From: Hoeflea sp.
GTDB lineage: Bacteria; Pseudomonadota; Alphaproteobacteria; Rhizobiales; Rhizobiaceae
Direction of reading: 5' to 3'
Assembly: GCA_020637795.1 (NCBI GenBank)
Contig: JACKJT010000002.1
Coordinates: 186,001-250,000 of the forward strand
DNA length: 64,000 nucleotides
Both the position numbers and the translations under genes were made by a program. Positions within the stretch are counted from its first letter, which is position 1. Each line of letters begins with the position of its first letter. This document shows positions 8,975 to 17,415 of the stretch, one piece after another. The notes under the pieces are model-generated. The model was given only the letters and a program-made list of their open reading frames with translations. It made no database searches and had not been told where the DNA came from.

Positions 8975-9058
8975 GCGTTCGTGGATGAAACTGTGCATGC
9001 ACAACTGGCCGGCCGGAAACCGCCGGCGAGGCACGAAGACTGATCTGAGACCGGATCT

Positions 9059-9928
9059 TTACTGGGCTTTCTTCACATAGGCCGACATCAGCTGAACCAT
9101 CCGCGCATTGCGGATTTCGGCGGTGTTTTCGCCCATCACCACGCCGACCACCGATTTGCCGCCGCGATTGACCGAGGTCGCGAGGTTAAAGCCCGACGCG
9201 CGGGTGTAACCGGTCTTCAGCCCGTCGGCGCCGGGGATCATCTCCATCGCCTTGTTGTGGCCCTTGATGGTGCGGCCGGCGACGGTCACCTCTGTCTGGC
9301 CGAAATAGCCGTAGTAATGCGGGAACTGGCGTCTCAGCGCGATCGACAGCCGCGCCATGTCGGTCGCGGTCGTCACCTGGTTCGGATCGGGCAGGCCGGA
9401 TGCGTTCCTGAAGGTAGTGCGGCTCATGCCGAGCGCGCGGGCCTTCGCCGTCATCATCTCGGCGAAGCGGGCTTCCGAGCCGCCGCCGAGGAATTCCGCC
9501 ACCGCTGTTGCCACGTCATTGGCGGATTTGACCACCAGCACCCGGATGGCGGTGTCGACCGGGATCGACTGTCCCGCCTTCAGCCCGAGCTTCGAAGGCG
9601 GCCGGGCGGCGGCGTTGCGCGAGATCGGGATCAGGTCTGTGCGGCTGACGCGGCCCTCGTCCATCGCCTCGAACAGGAGATAGAGCGTCATCATCTTGGT
9701 CAGCGAGGCGGGATAGCGCAGCTCGTTGGAATTGGCGCCGTAGAGCATCTTGCCGGACTTGGCGTCGACCACGATGGCCGCGTATTTCTCGGTCGTCGGC
9801 GCGATCGGCGCGACGCTGTCCTCGATGGAACCGCCCGTCGAGGCGCAGCCCGAAACCGCGGCCGTCATCAGCATCAAGGTCAGTATCAAGCGGCATCGGC
9901 GCCACGCGCCTGCAATCAGCCCGGTCAA
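9059..9928 (-). CDS. D-alanyl-D-alanine carboxypeptidase-like penicillin-binding lipoprotein (S11 family)
   Basis: Trims the terminal D-Ala of peptidoglycan stem peptides in the periplasm. The catalytic set is complete in 289 residues: Ser75-x-x-Lys78 (PASLTKMM), Ser135-Ala-Asn137 (KSANDVA) and Lys238-Thr-Gly (GLKTGYT). The N-terminus has a hydrophobic segment ending in AVSGC, a lipobox-like site with Cys28, so it may be a lipoprotein rather than a freely secreted protein. It lacks the long C-terminal membrane-anchor domain of PBP5, so it is a short form. It is divergent from the VOC gene at 10101. Confidence 0.92.
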   Translation of the reverse strand: MTGLIAGAWRRCRLILTLMLMTAAVSGCASTGGSIEDSVAPIAPTTEKYAAIVVDAKSGKMLYGANSNELRYPASLTKMMTLYLLFEAMDEGRVSRTDLIPISRNAAARPPSKLGLKAGQSIPVDTAIRVLVVKSANDVATAVAEFLGGGSEARFAEMMTAKARALGMSRTTFRNASGLPDPNQVTTATDMARLSIALRRQFPHYYGYFGQTEVTVAGRTIKGHNKAMEMIPGADGLKTGYTRASGFNLATSVNRGGKSVVGVVMGENTAEIRNARMVQLMSAYVKKAQ

Positions 9929-10100
9929 AACCAGCTCCCGTGTTCAGCCCGCCCCCCAATTACCGTCTGGGCGCGATTCCTGCAAGGGTGCGCCGGTTTT
10001 CCCGGTGCAACCTCTTGTCGCAGTGCATCGGCGGCCCGGGCGCGGTTGCGCGCCGTCCGGGCTTGCTGATATGGGAAGGCCGAACGGAGTAAACTCACCG

Positions 10101-10994
10101 ATGCCATCACCGCGCACCCCACGTCCTCTCGATCATCTCGTGCTTCCGGTCGAGGATCTCGACACCGCGCGGTCCCGCCATTCCGCCCTCGGTTTCGTCG
10201 TTGCCGCCGACGCGCGCCATCCCTTCGGCACCGAGAACGCCTGCGTGTTCTTCGCCGACGGAACCTATCTCGAGCCGCTCGGCATTGCCCAACGCGAGGA
10301 GTGCGAGGAAGCCGCGCGCACCGGCAATGTCTTCGTCGCCCGCGACCAGGCCTACCGCTTCCGCAGAAGCGACAACGGCTTTTCCGCCTTCGTGGTCGGG
10401 TCGAAGAACGCGGAAGCCGACCACGCCCGCTTCGTCGAGCTCGGCATGTCTGGCGGCGAGATGCTCAGCTTCTCCCGGCCGATGATTTTTCCAGACGGTT
10501 CGCAGCAGACTGCGAGTTTCAAGCTGGCCTTCGTGTCCGATCTGCGCAGCCCGGATTTCTTCGGCTTTTCGGTCGAACGCATCAACGTGCCGGCCGCCGA
10601 CCGGTCGGCGCTCACGGCGCATCCCAACGGCGTCGAGGGCATTTCCGAAATCATCCTTTCGGAACCCAACCCGACCGATTTCCAGTATTTCATCGAGGAG
10701 CTGTGCAACAACCGCGAGGCCGAGGCCAATTCCTTCGGCATGTCGGTCGAGCTCGACGGCGCCACCGTTACCGTCTTCAACAAGGCGGGCCTTGAAACCC
10801 ATTTGGGCATTGTCGATCCGTCGCGCGAACGCGGTCTTCTGGGCCGCGCCGTGGTCTACCGGGTAAGCGACCTGCAGGCGCTCGCCGCACGGCTCTTGAA
10901 AAACAACGTGACTGCCCGCCAAGTAGCCGGAAGGCTGATCGTCGATCCGGCGCCAGGCCAGGGCGCCTGCTACTGCTTCGAGGAAATCCGATGA
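10101..10994 (+). CDS. VOC (glyoxalase/bleomycin resistance-like) superfamily protein
   Basis: A 297-residue cytosolic protein whose N-terminus PLDHLVLPVEDLDTA and later ENACVFFADGTYLEPLG are typical first strands of a vicinal-oxygen-chelate (Glyoxalase_3-like) domain; a second, more divergent half follows with FFGFSVERINVP. The reaction is unknown. The start is supported by GGAG at 10086-10089. Its stop overlaps the kdsA start in an ATGA, so the two are cotranscribed and translationally coupled, but no functional link to LPS synthesis is evident. Confidence 0.82.
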   Translation: MPSPRTPRPLDHLVLPVEDLDTARSRHSALGFVVAADARHPFGTENACVFFADGTYLEPLGIAQREECEEAARTGNVFVARDQAYRFRRSDNGFSAFVVGSKNAEADHARFVELGMSGGEMLSFSRPMIFPDGSQQTASFKLAFVSDLRSPDFFGFSVERINVPAADRSALTAHPNGVEGISEIILSEPNPTDFQYFIEELCNNREAEANSFGMSVELDGATVTVFNKAGLETHLGIVDPSRERGLLGRAVVYRVSDLQALAARLLKNNVTARQVAGRLIVDPAPGQGACYCFEEIR

Positions 10995-11827
10995 GCCCAC
11001 AGCCCAATGCGACCGTTGCGGTCGGCAACACGGTGTTCGACAATTCGGGGCCGCTGACCCTGATCGCCGGCCCCTGCCAGTTCGAATCCCGCGATCACGC
11101 CTTCGACATGGCAGGCAGCCTCAAGGAGCTCTGCGAGAGGCTCGGTATCGGGCTCGTCTACAAGTCGAGCTACGACAAGGCCAACCGCACCTCGCTCACA
11201 AGCACCCGCGGTGCCGGCCTCGATGCGGCGATGCCGGTGTTTGACGATCTGCGCGAAAAACTCGGGCTTCCGGTGCTCACCGACATCCACACCGAGGAGC
11301 AATGCACTATTGTCGCCCCCCATGTCGACGTGCTGCAGATCCCGGCGTTCCTCTGCCGCCAGACCGACCTGCTGGTCGCCGCCGCAAAGACCGGCAAGGT
11401 CATCAATGTCAAGAAGGGCCAGTTCCTGGCGCCCTGGGACATGAAGAACGTGCTCGGCAAGATCACAGGCTCGGGTAACCCGAACGTGCTTCTGACCGAG
11501 CGCGGCGCCTCCTTCGGCTACAACACGCTTGTCAGCGACATGCGCGCCCTGCCGATCATGGCCGACATGGGCGCGCCGGTGATCTTCGATGCCACCCATT
11601 CGGTGCAGCAGCCCGGCGGGCAGGGGACCACTTCGGGCGGCGAGCGCCGTTTCGTCGAGACGCTGGCCCGCGCCGCCGTCGCCGTCGGCATCGCCGGTGT
11701 GTTCATCGAGACGCATGAGGATCCGGACAATTCCACCTCGTCCGACGGCCCCAACATGATCCCGCTCAAGGACCTGCCGCGGCTCCTCGAAACCCTGATG
11801 GCTTTCGACGCGGTCGCCAAGCGCTGA
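10991..11827 (+). CDS. kdsA: 3-deoxy-8-phosphooctulonate (KDO-8-phosphate) synthase
   Basis: Condenses phosphoenolpyruvate with arabinose-5-phosphate to KDO-8-phosphate for the lipopolysaccharide core. The 278 residues match the family length; the PEP-binding start LIAGPCQFESRDHA, the middle SFGYNTLVSDMR and the end VGIAGVFIETHEDPDNS are characteristic. It overlaps the preceding VOC gene by 4 bp. Downstream lies a chemoreceptor gene on the other strand and then eno. Confidence 0.97.
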   Translation: MSPQPNATVAVGNTVFDNSGPLTLIAGPCQFESRDHAFDMAGSLKELCERLGIGLVYKSSYDKANRTSLTSTRGAGLDAAMPVFDDLREKLGLPVLTDIHTEEQCTIVAPHVDVLQIPAFLCRQTDLLVAAAKTGKVINVKKGQFLAPWDMKNVLGKITGSGNPNVLLTERGASFGYNTLVSDMRALPIMADMGAPVIFDATHSVQQPGGQGTTSGGERRFVETLARAAVAVGIAGVFIETHEDPDNSTSSDGPNMIPLKDLPRLLETLMAFDAVAKR

Positions 11828-11860
11828 TCCGCCATCACGCACTGACGCAAGGCTGAACAC

Positions 11861-11893
11861 AAAAAGGCCGCCGGGTTTGTCCCCGGCGGCCTT
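11861..11893 (-). terminator. Bidirectional terminator between kdsA and the chemoreceptor gene
   Basis: Perfect 12-bp stem AAGGCCGCCGGG (11864-11875) / CCCGGCGGCCTT (11882-11893) with a 6-nt loop. Five A at 11861-11865 give a T run on the minus strand, so it best serves the chemoreceptor gene; on the plus strand it is followed only by GTTCGTT. Confidence 0.85.
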
Positions 11894-11916
11894 GTTCGTT
11901 GTACCTTGCGGGTAAC

Positions 11917-13893
11917 TTAGAACTCGTTCCAGCTCTCTTCCTTCTGGGCGGCTGCCGCGCCGCCGCGGCCGAAGGCCGAGGCGATCTTGGCGCCGAGCGC
12001 CCGGGCCGGAGACTGCGCCGGCCGGGAAGCCGGCGTCGCCGCGGCCGGAGCCTGACGGCCGCCGCCATTGCCGCCGGTGGTGAACCGCCGCACCAGGCTG
12101 TCGAGCTTGACCGCCTCGCTGGACAGGCCCTGCGTCGCCGCGTTCGTTTCCTCTACCATCGCCGCGTTCTGCTGGGTGGTCTGGTCCATCTGGTTGATCG
12201 CCGAGTTGATCTCGGCCAGCGCCGTGGACTGTTCCCGTGCGCCGGTGACGATCGACTGGATCAGGTCGTTGATCTTGCCGACCTGGGTTTCGATCTCGCC
12301 GAGCGCGGTGCCGGTCTGGTTGACCAGGGTGACGCCGGTGCCGACCTGGGTCGACGAGGTGTCGATCAGGGCCTTGATCTCCTTGGCGGCGGTCGCCGAC
12401 CGGCCAGCCAGTTCGCGCACTTCCTGGGCGACGACTGCGAAACCCTTGCCGGCTTCTCCGGCGCGAGCGGCCTCGACGCCGGCATTGAGCGCCAGCAGGT
12501 TGGTCTGGAAGGCGATGTCGTCGATCACCGAGATGATCTGGCTGATCTGCTTCGACGATTCCTCGATCCGCTCCATGGCCGAGATCGCGCTCTTGACGAC
12601 GGTGCCGGATTTCTCGGCGCCTGCCTTGGCGGTGCCGACCATCTGGCTGGCTTCCTCGGCGCGCTGCGACGAGCTCTTCACCGTCGAGGTGATCTCGTCG
12701 AGCGCCGCCGCGGTTTCCTCCAGCGAAGCCGCCTGCTGTTCGGTGCGCCTGGACAGGTCGTCCGAGGCCGAGCCGATTTCCGAGGAGGCGAGGCGGACCG
12801 CTTCGGTGGTCGAGGAGATGTCATCGATGGTCTCGCTCAAGGATCCGACAGCCGCGTTGAACTCGGTGCGCAGCTTCTCGTAGGCCGGCGCGAAGGTGGC
12901 GTTGATGCGGTAGGCGAGGTTGCCCGAAGACAGGTTCTCAAGCCCGGTCGTCAGCGCCTCGATCACCCGGACGCGTTCGGCATCTTCTGCTGCCTGGCGC
13001 TCGGCTGCTTCCTGCTCGAGGCGCTTGATCTCGGCCTGCTCGGCTTCAGAACGGGCCCGCGCCGACTTGCGTTCCATGGCGGCTTCGCGGAAATAGGCCA
13101 CCGATTGCGCCATCTCGCCGATCTCGTCCTGGCGCCCGGCATGCGGCACTTCCTTCGAGTAGTCGCCCGCCGCCAGCATGCCCATGTAGTCCTTCATGTC
13201 GGTGAGCGGGACCACTGCGCGCCGGCGGAAAAGAACGAGGCCACCGAGAAACAATGCCACCGAAACAATGCTGGCGATCAGCGTCAGGTTGGAAAACAGT
13301 GCATCTTCGGCGCGTGCGCCGGACTCTGCCTTCTCGAGGAAGGCCGATGCCGAGGCCACCAGCTCGTTCACGGCTTCATCATGGATATGGAATGCCCGAT
13401 ACAGCTCGTCGAGCACTTGCCTTGCCGCTTCCCGGTCGCCGGACAGAACAGTCGGCAGGAACTGGTCGTTCATGGCCGACCAATAGGCGTCGCCCTTGAC
13501 CAGGACATCATCCTGGAGCTTCGAGTTGAGCGAGGGTTCAAGATTGGATTGCTTCCAGAAGGTTCGACGCTCTTCGTAAAGCCCGTTGAGAGACTGGATT
13601 TTCGTGGAGTTCTTTTCCACCACTTCCTCACGCGCAATCATCTCGTTTGCCAGCATGTAGGATTCCACTACGTAAAGCGGCGGCGGCAGGATATCTGCAA
13701 TCAAGTCCTTGCCGTTGACGATCTCCTGATACACGGGACCGTTTACCTTTAGGTCTTCAAAGACATACTTTTTCAAGGCCATCGAGCCAACAAGCCCGAG
13801 AGAGACAACGGCTCCGAAAACAATGAGACTTTTTCCGATATTCAACTGCACGTGCGTACCCCGTGTATTTGAGGGAGGATTGGTGGCGGTCAT
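11917..13893 (-). CDS. Methyl-accepting chemotaxis protein
   Basis: A membrane chemoreceptor that signals to CheA/CheW. From the start used here (658 residues): TM1 about 22-40, a ~160-residue all-helical periplasmic domain, TM2 about 203-223, a HAMP domain after FRRRAVVPLTDMKDY, a second HAMP-like segment (LENLSSGNLAYRIN), then the signalling domain with the conserved hairpin tip IDDIAFQTNLLALNAGVEAA. It ends in SWNEF, a WxxF-type pentapeptide where CheR/CheB can dock. ATG 13893 is uncertain; GTG 13851, preceded by GGGG, would start at VQLNIGKSL and fits well too. It sits inverted between kdsA and eno, and its upstream region is unusually AT-rich. Confidence 0.93.
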   Translation of the reverse strand: MTATNPPSNTRGTHVQLNIGKSLIVFGAVVSLGLVGSMALKKYVFEDLKVNGPVYQEIVNGKDLIADILPPPLYVVESYMLANEMIAREEVVEKNSTKIQSLNGLYEERRTFWKQSNLEPSLNSKLQDDVLVKGDAYWSAMNDQFLPTVLSGDREAARQVLDELYRAFHIHDEAVNELVASASAFLEKAESGARAEDALFSNLTLIASIVSVALFLGGLVLFRRRAVVPLTDMKDYMGMLAAGDYSKEVPHAGRQDEIGEMAQSVAYFREAAMERKSARARSEAEQAEIKRLEQEAAERQAAEDAERVRVIEALTTGLENLSSGNLAYRINATFAPAYEKLRTEFNAAVGSLSETIDDISSTTEAVRLASSEIGSASDDLSRRTEQQAASLEETAAALDEITSTVKSSSQRAEEASQMVGTAKAGAEKSGTVVKSAISAMERIEESSKQISQIISVIDDIAFQTNLLALNAGVEAARAGEAGKGFAVVAQEVRELAGRSATAAKEIKALIDTSSTQVGTGVTLVNQTGTALGEIETQVGKINDLIQSIVTGAREQSTALAEINSAINQMDQTTQQNAAMVEETNAATQGLSSEAVKLDSLVRRFTTGGNGGGRQAPAAATPASRPAQSPARALGAKIASAFGRGGAAAAQKEESWNEF

Positions 13894-14462
13894 TTCCGAA
13901 AACGGTTCTGCATCATGCAAACAGCCGCTTTGCGCGCGGCAATTTTTCCGTTTGTTCGCGCAACATATAGGCATAATCGATTACTTAAATGTAAATTAGG
14001 TATTAAGGATTGGATTCAATGTTTCGCACTTAAGTTGTAGGGTGATTTGAAGTTCGGAGGGCCGATTATAACGTTTTGTGCCGGATTGCGTGGGAATCCC
14101 CCCGGTAATTCGCGATTTTCGACAAGCCGGGTACTTGCATGCGTCGTAACTACTAAATTTAATGGTAAATAAGCTGCCGCTAAATTATTAACATGATTTC
14201 TACAACTTATATAAAATTTCGAGTAGGAGGCCAAAACTGCCGTCATTTCAGGCTCTGGCGGCGCAGCGGTTTCACAGTCTGGCCTCTCCTTGCCGGCCTT
14301 GATCGAGACTCGGGGTGTGCGGCGCCGTCTGGCGGGACAGGGCTGGTTCTGAACCTTGCACGGCCGCGCCGCGATTGATTTTTGAGCGCAGTGCGGTAAG
14401 ACGGCGCAACGCCGCCCGGCGGCACTTCAATCCCAGGCCCTACCTTAAGAAGGAAGCAGACC
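13894..14462. other. Intergenic region between the chemoreceptor gene and eno, AT-rich in its left half
   Basis: About 570 bp without a credible gene. The left part (to about 14230) is AT-rich, with runs such as CTAAATTATTAACATG and ATATAAAATTTCG, against the GC-rich background; the right part is GC-rich. It should hold the divergent promoters of the chemoreceptor and eno. Short frames here (for example plus 14193-14378 and minus 14016-14246) have no family features. Confidence 0.6.
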
Positions 14463-15737
14463 ATGACCGCCATTATCGATATTGTCGGACGGGAAGTCCT
14501 CGACAGCCGCGGCAACCCGACCGTGGAAGTCGACGTGCATCTCGAAGACGGCTCCATGGGCCGTGCCATGGTGCCGTCGGGCGCATCGACCGGCGCCCAC
14601 GAAGCCGTCGAGCTGCGCGATGGTGGCAGCCGCTATCTCGGCAAGGGCGTCGAGAAGGCCGTCGCCGCCGTCAATGGCGCGCTACGTGACAACATTTGTG
14701 GCATGGATGCGGAAGGCCAGATCGCGCTCGACAAGGCAATGATCGGGCTCGACGGCACCGCCAACAAGTCGAGGCTCGGCGCCAACGCCATTCTCGGCGT
14801 CTCGCTCGCCGCCGCCCGCGCCGCAGCGCAATCGAGCGGCCTGCCGCTCTACCGCTATGTCGGCGGCGCCAATGCCCGGCTGCTGCCGGTTCCGATGATG
14901 AACATCATCAATGGCGGCGCGCATGCCGACAACCCGATCGACTTTCAGGAATTCATGATCATGCCGGTCGGCGCCGACACCTTGCGCGATGCGGTGCGCA
15001 TGGGTTCCGAGGTCTTCCACACCCTCAAGAAGGAATTGGCCGCCGGCGGCCACAACACCAATGTCGGCGACGAGGGCGGCTTTGCGCCGGATCTCAAGAG
15101 CGCGCCGCACGCGCTCGACTTCATCATGAAGTCGATCGAGAAGGCCGGCTACCGTCCGGGCGAGGACATCCACCTGGCGCTCGATTGCGCCGCCACCGAG
15201 TTCTTCAAGAACGGCAAGTACGAGCTCGAAGGCGAGGGGCGTTCGCTCGAGCCCGAGGCGATGGCCGACTATCTGGCCGAGCTTCAGGCCAAATACCCGA
15301 TCATCTCGATCGAGGACGGTATGGGCGAGGACGACTGGGACGGCTGGAAGGCGCTGACCGACAAGATCGGCGACAAGTGCCAGCTGGTTGGCGACGACCT
15401 GTTCGTCACCAACTCGGCCCGTCTGCGCGACGGCATCAAGATGGGCGTCGCCAATTCGATCCTGGTCAAGGTCAACCAGATCGGCACCCTGTCGGAAACG
15501 CTGGACGCGGTCGAGACCGCGCACAAGGCGCGCTACACCGCGGTTATGAGCCACCGCTCGGGCGAGACCGAGGATTCGACCATCGCCGATCTGGCGGTCG
15601 CCACCAACTGCGGACAGATCAAGACCGGCTCGCTGTCGCGCTCCGACCGGCTGGCCAAGTATAACCAGCTCATCCGCATCGAGGAAGAGCTCGGCGTGGA
15701 AGCGGCCTATGCCGGCGCCTCGGTGCTGCGCGGATAA
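14463..15737 (+). CDS. eno: Enolase
   Basis: Converts 2-phosphoglycerate to phosphoenolpyruvate; part of the RNA degradosome in some bacteria. At 424 residues it has full length. Seen: N-terminal IVGREVLDSRGNPTVEVDV, the mobile loop GASTGAHEAVELRDG, magnesium ligand region SIEDGMGEDDW, the catalytic lysine in LVKVNQIGT, and the enolase signature MSHRSGETEDSTIADLAVA. A ribosome site AAGGA stands before the ATG. A terminator at 15792 separates it from ftsB. Confidence 0.98.
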   Translation: MTAIIDIVGREVLDSRGNPTVEVDVHLEDGSMGRAMVPSGASTGAHEAVELRDGGSRYLGKGVEKAVAAVNGALRDNICGMDAEGQIALDKAMIGLDGTANKSRLGANAILGVSLAAARAAAQSSGLPLYRYVGGANARLLPVPMMNIINGGAHADNPIDFQEFMIMPVGADTLRDAVRMGSEVFHTLKKELAAGGHNTNVGDEGGFAPDLKSAPHALDFIMKSIEKAGYRPGEDIHLALDCAATEFFKNGKYELEGEGRSLEPEAMADYLAELQAKYPIISIEDGMGEDDWDGWKALTDKIGDKCQLVGDDLFVTNSARLRDGIKMGVANSILVKVNQIGTLSETLDAVETAHKARYTAVMSHRSGETEDSTIADLAVATNCGQIKTGSLSRSDRLAKYNQLIRIEEELGVEAAYAGASVLRG

Positions 15738-15791
15738 CATCTTGCCAACCATGGCGCCCGCTCAAGTGGCGGGCACAAAGACCTGTCAGAG

Positions 15792-15815
15792 GCCCGCATG
15801 AAAATGCGGGCTTTT
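15792..15815 (+). terminator. Rho-independent terminator after eno
   Basis: Perfect 8-bp stem GCCCGCAT / ATGCGGGC closed by a GAAA tetraloop, then TTTT. Another GC stem (GCCCGCTCAAGTGGCGGGC) precedes it near 15754-15772 but lacks T residues. Confidence 0.87.
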
Positions 15816-15907
15816 GCATGCAGTGCAGCAATTCGTGCGACCGGCTAACGCTATCTTAAGCATGGCCTGTCATCCTTGCTCACTCGCAGGGGTAAGGCGT
15901 TTTTCGA

Positions 15908-16216
15908 ATGCGGACACAGTTCAGAAAGCAGCGAGTCTGGGGCCGTTGGGTCGTTCCGGCGCTCTCGGTTGCCTGTTTTACCTATTTCGGGTTTCATTCC
16001 TGGTCGGGTGCCTATGGTCTCAATTCGGCCGAGGCGCTCGAGATCCGCCGTATCGAATTGTCCGAACAGCTTGCAACCTTGACCGAACGCAGGCAACATC
16101 TTGAACGCAAGGTCATGCTGTTGAGCGACGGCGCGGTGGAGGCCGACATGCTGGACGAGCGGGCGCGGGCTCTGTTGAACGTCGCCCGCGAGGACGAGGT
16201 CGTGTATTTCAACTGA
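15908..16216 (+). CDS. ftsB: Septum formation initiator FtsB/DivIC-like protein
   Basis: Bitopic division protein that, with FtsL and FtsQ, links early and late divisome steps. The 102 residues have one membrane segment near the N-terminus (VVPALSVACFTYFGFHS), then a coiled coil rich in Leu/Glu/Arg (RIELSEQLATLTERRQHLERKV) and a C-terminal part with DMLDERARALLNVAREDEVV typical of alphaproteobacterial FtsB. It lies between eno and pdhA, the standard place in this group. Confidence 0.9.
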   Translation: MRTQFRKQRVWGRWVVPALSVACFTYFGFHSWSGAYGLNSAEALEIRRIELSEQLATLTERRQHLERKVMLLSDGAVEADMLDERARALLNVAREDEVVYFN

Positions 16217-16224
16217 TCCGGCGA

Positions 16225-16245
16225 GTTAACCGAATGTCGGTTAAC
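16225..16245. promoter_or_regulatory. Perfect inverted repeat between ftsB and pdhA
   Basis: Arms GTTAACCGA (16225-16233) and TCGGTTAAC (16237-16245) pair perfectly across a 3-base centre, 8 bp after the ftsB stop and about 120 bp before pdhA. No T run follows, so an operator is more likely than a terminator; which protein binds is unknown. Confidence 0.5.
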
Positions 16246-16363
16246 ATTTGAAAATCTCAATCAAAACAATGATATGGCGGGAATATCAGCTATGCGTTTA
16301 TGCGCTTGCTGACGGCCCTCAATTTCCCTATGGTCAACTCAACATGACCACTGGGAGGATGAC

Positions 16364-17401
16364 ATGGCGCCACGCAAAAGCACCACAGCCGCATCCCGCA
16401 AGAAACCCGCGGAAAAGAGCGGGCTGAGCGGCGGTATCACCGAATTCGACAAGGCAACCGAACTTGAAGCCTATCGCGAGATGCTTCTCATTCGCCGCTT
16501 TGAGGAAAAGGCGGGCCAGCTTTACGGCATGGGCTTCATCGGCGGGTTCTGTCACCTCTATATCGGCCAGGAAGCCGTCGTCGTCGGCATGCAGATGGCA
16601 TTGAAGGACGGCGACCAGGTCATCACCGGCTACCGCGATCACGGTCACATGCTGGCCAAGGGCATGGAAGCGCGCGGCGTCATGGCCGAGCTGACTGGTC
16701 GCCAGGGAGGTTACTCCCGCGGCAAGGGCGGCTCGATGCACATGTTCTCCAAGGAAAAGGATTTCTACGGCGGCCACGGCATCGTCGGCGCCCAGGTGTC
16801 GCTCGGCACCGGTCTCGCCTTCGCCAACAAGTATCGCGGCAACGACAATGTGTCGGTCGCCTATTTCGGCGACGGTGCGGCCAACCAGGGCCAGGTCTAC
16901 GAGAGCTTCAACATGGCGGCCCTGTGGAAGCTGCCGGTCATCTATATCGTCGAGAACAACCGCTACGCCATGGGCACCTCGACGGCGCGTTCGTCTGCCC
17001 AGTCAAACTTCTCGCTGCGCGGCAACTCCTTCGGCATCCCCGGCCACCAGGTCGACGGCATGGATGTGCGCGCGGTCCACGCCGCAGCCGTCGAGGCTGT
17101 TGCCTACTGCCGCTCCGGCAAGGGTCCGATCATCCTCGAGATGCTGACCTACCGCTACCGCGGCCACTCCATGTCGGATCCGGCGAAATACCGCTCCAAG
17201 GACGAAGTGCAGAAGATGCGCTCCGAGCACGACCCGATCGAACAGGTCAAGGCGCGCATGCTCGAGCTCAAGCACGCCACGGAGGACGATCTCAAGGCCA
17301 TCGACAAGAAGGTGCGCGATATCGTCGCGGACTCGGCTGACTTCGCCCAGAACAATCCGGAGCCGGATGCATCCGAGCTCTACACCGACATTCTGCTGTA
17401 A
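16364..17401 (+). CDS. pdhA: Pyruvate dehydrogenase E1 component, alpha subunit
   Basis: With PdhB, decarboxylates pyruvate on thiamine diphosphate and passes the acetyl group to E2. The 345 residues begin with a Lys/Ala-rich leader typical of alphaproteobacteria. Seen: the region YRDHGHMLAKGM, the phosphorylation-loop-like YRYRGHSMSDPAKYR, and the thiamine diphosphate motif from GDGAANQGQVYESFN to VIYIVENN. GGGAGG lies 8 bp before the ATG. First gene of the pdh operon; pdhB follows after 14 bp. Confidence 0.98.
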   Translation: MAPRKSTTAASRKKPAEKSGLSGGITEFDKATELEAYREMLLIRRFEEKAGQLYGMGFIGGFCHLYIGQEAVVVGMQMALKDGDQVITGYRDHGHMLAKGMEARGVMAELTGRQGGYSRGKGGSMHMFSKEKDFYGGHGIVGAQVSLGTGLAFANKYRGNDNVSVAYFGDGAANQGQVYESFNMAALWKLPVIYIVENNRYAMGTSTARSSAQSNFSLRGNSFGIPGHQVDGMDVRAVHAAAVEAVAYCRSGKGPIILEMLTYRYRGHSMSDPAKYRSKDEVQKMRSEHDPIEQVKARMLELKHATEDDLKAIDKKVRDIVADSADFAQNNPEPDASELYTDILL

Positions 17402-17415
17402 GGGGAGGGAACACC

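Noticed and set aside
8992..9003. Perfect palindrome TGTGCATGCACA between two convergent genes
   Set aside because: It is in a 3'-3' interval with no promoter expected and no T run, so neither operator nor terminator is supported; may be chance.
11070..11095. TTCGAATCC similar to a tRNA T-arm
   Set aside because: It is inside kdsA in frame, with no cloverleaf around it.
11899..13752. Plus-strand open frame of 617 codons opposite the chemoreceptor
   Set aside because: The minus strand encodes a complete methyl-accepting protein; the plus frame is low-complexity Arg/Gly/Leu sequence.
14016..14246. Minus-strand 76-codon frame in the AT-rich region
   Set aside because: No ribosome site or family feature; composition follows the AT-rich noncoding stretch.
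16226..16244. CtrA site in the ftsB-pdhA inverted repeat
   Set aside because: The two TTAA blocks are 11 bases apart, while CtrA sites need 7.
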